Source of the DNA: Pleomorphovibrio marinus
Lineage (GTDB): Bacteria; Bacteroidota; Bacteroidia; Cytophagales; Cyclobacteriaceae
Assembly (NCBI RefSeq): GCF_003347495.1
Contig: NZ_QCXY01000001.1
Location: forward strand, 310,001-374,000
Length of the DNA: 64,000 nt
Direction of reading: 5' to 3'
Shown one piece after another: positions 61,948 to 64,000 of this stretch; within the stretch, counting starts at the first letter, position 1; each line of letters starts with the position of its first letter. The position numbers and the translations under genes are program-made. The notes below the pieces were generated by a model that was not told the DNA's origin, ran no database searches, and saw nothing but the letters and a program-made list of their open reading frames with translations.

Positions 61948-62820
61948 TCATTGATCTTCGTTGACAAGTTTCTCGATCTTAACCTTACCATCGGGGAAAA
62001 AATGATGCACATCCCGCTGTGGAAATGGGATGACAATGTCATTATCCTCTAAGGCATTATTAATCTCCTCCATTTTGTCCCAATAAACAGGCCAGAGGTT
62101 AGCGGCATCCGCCCAGCACCTTACCGAAAGGTCCAAGGAACTGTCCCCAAAGTTGGTGAACAGGACAACGGGTTCGGGATCAGCATGAATCCTGTCATCT
62201 TTTTTCAACACATCCAGAATAACTTCCCTGGCTTTTTTTAGATTGGTACCGTAGGCCACCCCTACAGACATTTCCACCCTTCTTGTAGGCTTGGCAGAGA
62301 AGTTGGTGATGTTGTTGTTAGCCAGTGCACCATTCGGAATTGTAACCACTTTATTGTCGAAATTTCTCACTTTGGTATAGAGGATATCGATTGATTCTAC
62401 CCCTCCCAAAGTGCCTTGTGCATCTATGGTATCCCCCACTTTAAAGGGCTTGAACACCAAAATGAGCACCCCTCCAGCAAAGTTGGAGAGGGACCCCTGC
62501 AAGGCCAATCCTACAGCCAAACCGGCTGCACCTAATACTGCAATAAAGGCCGTAACCTCTACGCCAAGAGTGGACAACACCGCTAGAATTAGCAGGACAT
62601 ATAACAAGCCCTTCAAAAAACTCTTGAGAAAGGAAGAAAGAGATTTGTCAAAATCATACTTATCAAAGGCGGTGCCCAGAGCCTTAACAATAAACTTAAT
62701 GATATATGCACCTATAAAATATAGGGCAACTGCTAATACGATTTTGGGGATTGCAACTAAAGAAAAGGCTAGCGCCCCATCCATTAAGCTTTCAATGGTG
62801 CTTTCGTCTAATTCCATCAT
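61948..62820 (-). CDS. mscS: Small-conductance mechanosensitive channel (MscS family)
   Basis: 290 residues. Three N-terminal helices (about residues 20-105); the third is the pore helix with LGVEVTAFIAVLGAAGLAVGLALQGSLSNFAGGVLILVFKPFKVGD, the classic Gly/Ala-rich TM3 and its NFAGG hinge. The cytoplasmic vestibule (VESIDILYTKVRNFDNKVVTIPNGALANNNITNFSAKPTRRVEMSVGV) follows. It opens on hypo-osmotic shock to release solutes. Full-length for the short MscS type. Confidence 0.95.
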   Translation of the reverse strand: MMELDESTIESLMDGALAFSLVAIPKIVLAVALYFIGAYIIKFIVKALGTAFDKYDFDKSLSSFLKSFLKGLLYVLLILAVLSTLGVEVTAFIAVLGAAGLAVGLALQGSLSNFAGGVLILVFKPFKVGDTIDAQGTLGGVESIDILYTKVRNFDNKVVTIPNGALANNNITNFSAKPTRRVEMSVGVAYGTNLKKAREVILDVLKKDDRIHADPEPVVLFTNFGDSSLDLSVRCWADAANLWPVYWDKMEEINNALEDNDIVIPFPQRDVHHFFPDGKVKIEKLVNEDQ

Positions 62821-62872
62821 TCTTTGCTTTTTTTAAACAGTTGGTAAATATTTATAAAAGGTTTTTTAAATT

Positions 62873-63577
62873 TTAATTTAATGCGCAAATGACCTGCCAA
62901 CGAAAGGCCCAATGCCAGGAAATTTCTACTTTGGGTAAGTTTGCTTCTCTGCCAATCCTCTGCCAATCTTCTCTTACAAAGCTCCTTCTTACCGAAAGAG
63001 GAGCGTCGTTTTTAACCATTGGAGATCTGGAAAAACAGAAAGTCAGCCACTTAATACTGTGGTAAGCCAAGGCATGCCTATGGAGGTCGTTGACAATAAT
63101 ACCCAACCTTGCTTTATCTTTAAAAATACGAAACATTTTTATTAATTCCACATCATTGAAATGGTGGGTAAACAAGGTGCAGCACACCACATCCACCTTT
63201 TCTTTCAAAAACTCCGGATCGAATACGTTGAGCACCTGCCATTTCACCCCATCTAGGTGCGGGTGCCTTTCTTTGGCCAATTCAATGATATTGGGGTTTG
63301 CATCTATTCCCACAAATTTCATGGAATATTCATTTTTTTCCGCCCATGCCGCCATAGTGTTTATCATGTCTCCCCCACCACAGCCGATATCCGCGACTAC
63401 AATCGGGCCTTTCTGCCTGGCTCCCAGCAATTTCTTCAAACCGTTGGTTGTTACACTGTTCCCCCCCAACAACCTGTTGATGATTTTAAGTTCTTCCAAG
63501 GTCTGGAGTAGTTCCCCTCCACTACAAGAGAGGTCATCCATTTTTTCCTTTTCGTAACACCTTTGCTTTAAATTCAT
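62873..63577 (-). CDS. SAM-dependent methyltransferase linked to a type III PKS
   Basis: 234 residues. Motif I VADIGCGGGDMINTMA, motif II MKFVGIDANPNIIELAKE, motif III-like VDVVCCTLFTHHFND and a post-motif stretch LGIIVNDLHRHALAYHSIKWLTFCFSRSPMVKNDAPLSVRRSFVREDWQRI typical of methyltransferases next to bacterial type III PKS genes. It probably methylates the polyketide product (inference). Its ATG overlaps the PKS stop as ATGA, so it is coupled to PKS translation. Confidence 0.88.
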   Translation of the reverse strand: MNLKQRCYEKEKMDDLSCSGGELLQTLEELKIINRLLGGNSVTTNGLKKLLGARQKGPIVVADIGCGGGDMINTMAAWAEKNEYSMKFVGIDANPNIIELAKERHPHLDGVKWQVLNVFDPEFLKEKVDVVCCTLFTHHFNDVELIKMFRIFKDKARLGIIVNDLHRHALAYHSIKWLTFCFSRSPMVKNDAPLSVRRSFVREDWQRIGREANLPKVEISWHWAFRWQVICALN

Positions 63578-64000
63578 CCTTTTTTTTCTATCAAAAGAGT
63601 TTCCATCGTTAGTCCAGGGCCAAAACCCATGGAAAGTACGTCACCAGACACCAAGGGATCCTGCAGGATAGCAGCAAAAACAAACAAAATTGAAACTGAG
63701 GACATATTCCCGAACGACTTGAGCACATGGTGTGCATGTCTGTTCTGTTCCCATGGGATACCCAATGCCTGTTCTACCTTCTTGAGGATTTGGGTTCCTC
63801 CCGGGTGAATGGCAAAATGCTTGATCTTTTCCAAGAAAAAACGCTTCTCCAGCTTTTCCCGAAGAAACTGAATGCCTGTGTCCAATAGTTCGGGTACGTA
63901 TTTGGTTAGTTTCATCTCAAAGCCATGGTCACCGATATTCCAAGCCATGTCCTCATCCCCGTCGCTGAAAATTTGACTTTGATAATCTTTGATTTTCAGG
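63574..64000 (-). CDS. Type III polyketide synthase, C-terminal part (cut by window edge)
   Basis: 142 residues seen; the N-terminus, with the catalytic Cys, is outside the window. The internal Met at 63948 is not the start: the frame continues upstream without a stop (SDGDEDMAWNIGDHGFEMKL). Seen: KIKHFAIHPGGTQILKKVEQALGI with the catalytic His, SFGNMSSVSILFVFAAI with the catalytic Asn, and the C-terminal signature MGFGPGLTMETLLIEKKG (GFGPG). These enzymes make alkylpyrones, alkylresorcinols or similar compounds from acyl-CoA and malonyl-CoA. Confidence 0.92.
   Translation of the reverse strand, partial: LKIKDYQSQIFSDGDEDMAWNIGDHGFEMKLTKYVPELLDTGIQFLREKLEKRFFLEKIKHFAIHPGGTQILKKVEQALGIPWEQNRHAHHVLKSFGNMSSVSILFVFAAILQDPLVSGDVLSMGFGPGLTMETLLIEKKG

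Noticed and set aside
1-64000. CRISPR array, tRNA, rRNA or prophage
   Set aside because: No regularly spaced repeats, no cloverleaf/GGTTCGA-type motifs, and no phage structural or integrase genes were recognised on reading both strands; a tRNAscan run would be decisive for tRNAs.

Overview
The window looks like chromosome from a member of the Bacteroidota, most likely a marine Cytophagales/Cyclobacteriaceae-type bacterium. This rests on family content, not on a search: DUF4494, DUF3822 beside coaD, a TIGR02757-type protein, NfeD, a stand-alone gatC, the fabH-efp-accB-accC run, planctomycete-type cytochrome/DUF1501 genes, a type III PKS with its methyltransferase, mostly weak Shine-Dalgarno sites and many lipoproteins. 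I saw no rRNA, tRNA, CRISPR array or prophage.

Layout. 1-14.3 kb is a mostly minus-strand housekeeping stretch: DUF4494 (cut by the left edge), amidase, DUF2254 membrane protein, MFS transporter, prfB with a programmed +1 frameshift, ilvE coupled to a cobalamin adenosyltransferase, a LolD-type ATPase, a large membrane/TPR protein, gatC, plsC and nfeD. 14.3-25.1 kb has mixed strands: LysM protein, TIGR02757 protein, pyrE, two Nudix hydrolases, coaD, DUF3822, a RecD-like helicase, DUF1573, a GDSL hydrolase and an M1 peptidase. 25.2-26.5 kb is an intact IS110 element. 26.6-38.8 kb is accessory: GNAT, ketoglutarate-semialdehyde-type dehydrogenase, GH9 glucanase, a small surface-glycan-like group (epimerase, GT2, methyltransferase, nucleotidyltransferase-fold protein), a UbiA-like protein and another SGNH hydrolase. 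38.9-43.9 kb holds leuA (short form) and fabH-efp-accB-accC, closed by a terminator. 44.1-50.1 kb is a three-gene PSD1 cytochrome/DUF1501/membrane-cytochrome operon. 50.3-58.2 kb carries an M48-like pseudopeptidase, a small lipoprotein, two tandem molybdopterin hydroxylase large subunits with one [2Fe-2S] subunit, and glutaminase. 58.5-64 kb has an NAD(P)-binding protein, an SPFH/PH-like/ribbon-helix-helix operon behind a 26-bp palindrome, a 37-residue lysine-rich protein, a purine-rich locus that ends in an orphan terminator, MscS, and a methyltransferase plus type III PKS cut by the right edge.

Two linked observations stand out. First, the IS110 element carries an upstream three-hairpin region that reads as a complete bridge RNA: one loop matches both element ends and the other matches both sides of the insertion site. 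Second, a dispersed repeat of about 90-220 bp occurs six times in 33 kb (25.1, 27.1, 28.9, 51.7, 56.7 and 58.3 kb). Five copies stop exactly at the start codon of a gene, so they act as shared 5' leaders; one is an orphan. The IS110 element sits inside a palindrome of one such leader and has pushed the two halves of the M1 peptidase leader 1.33 kb apart.
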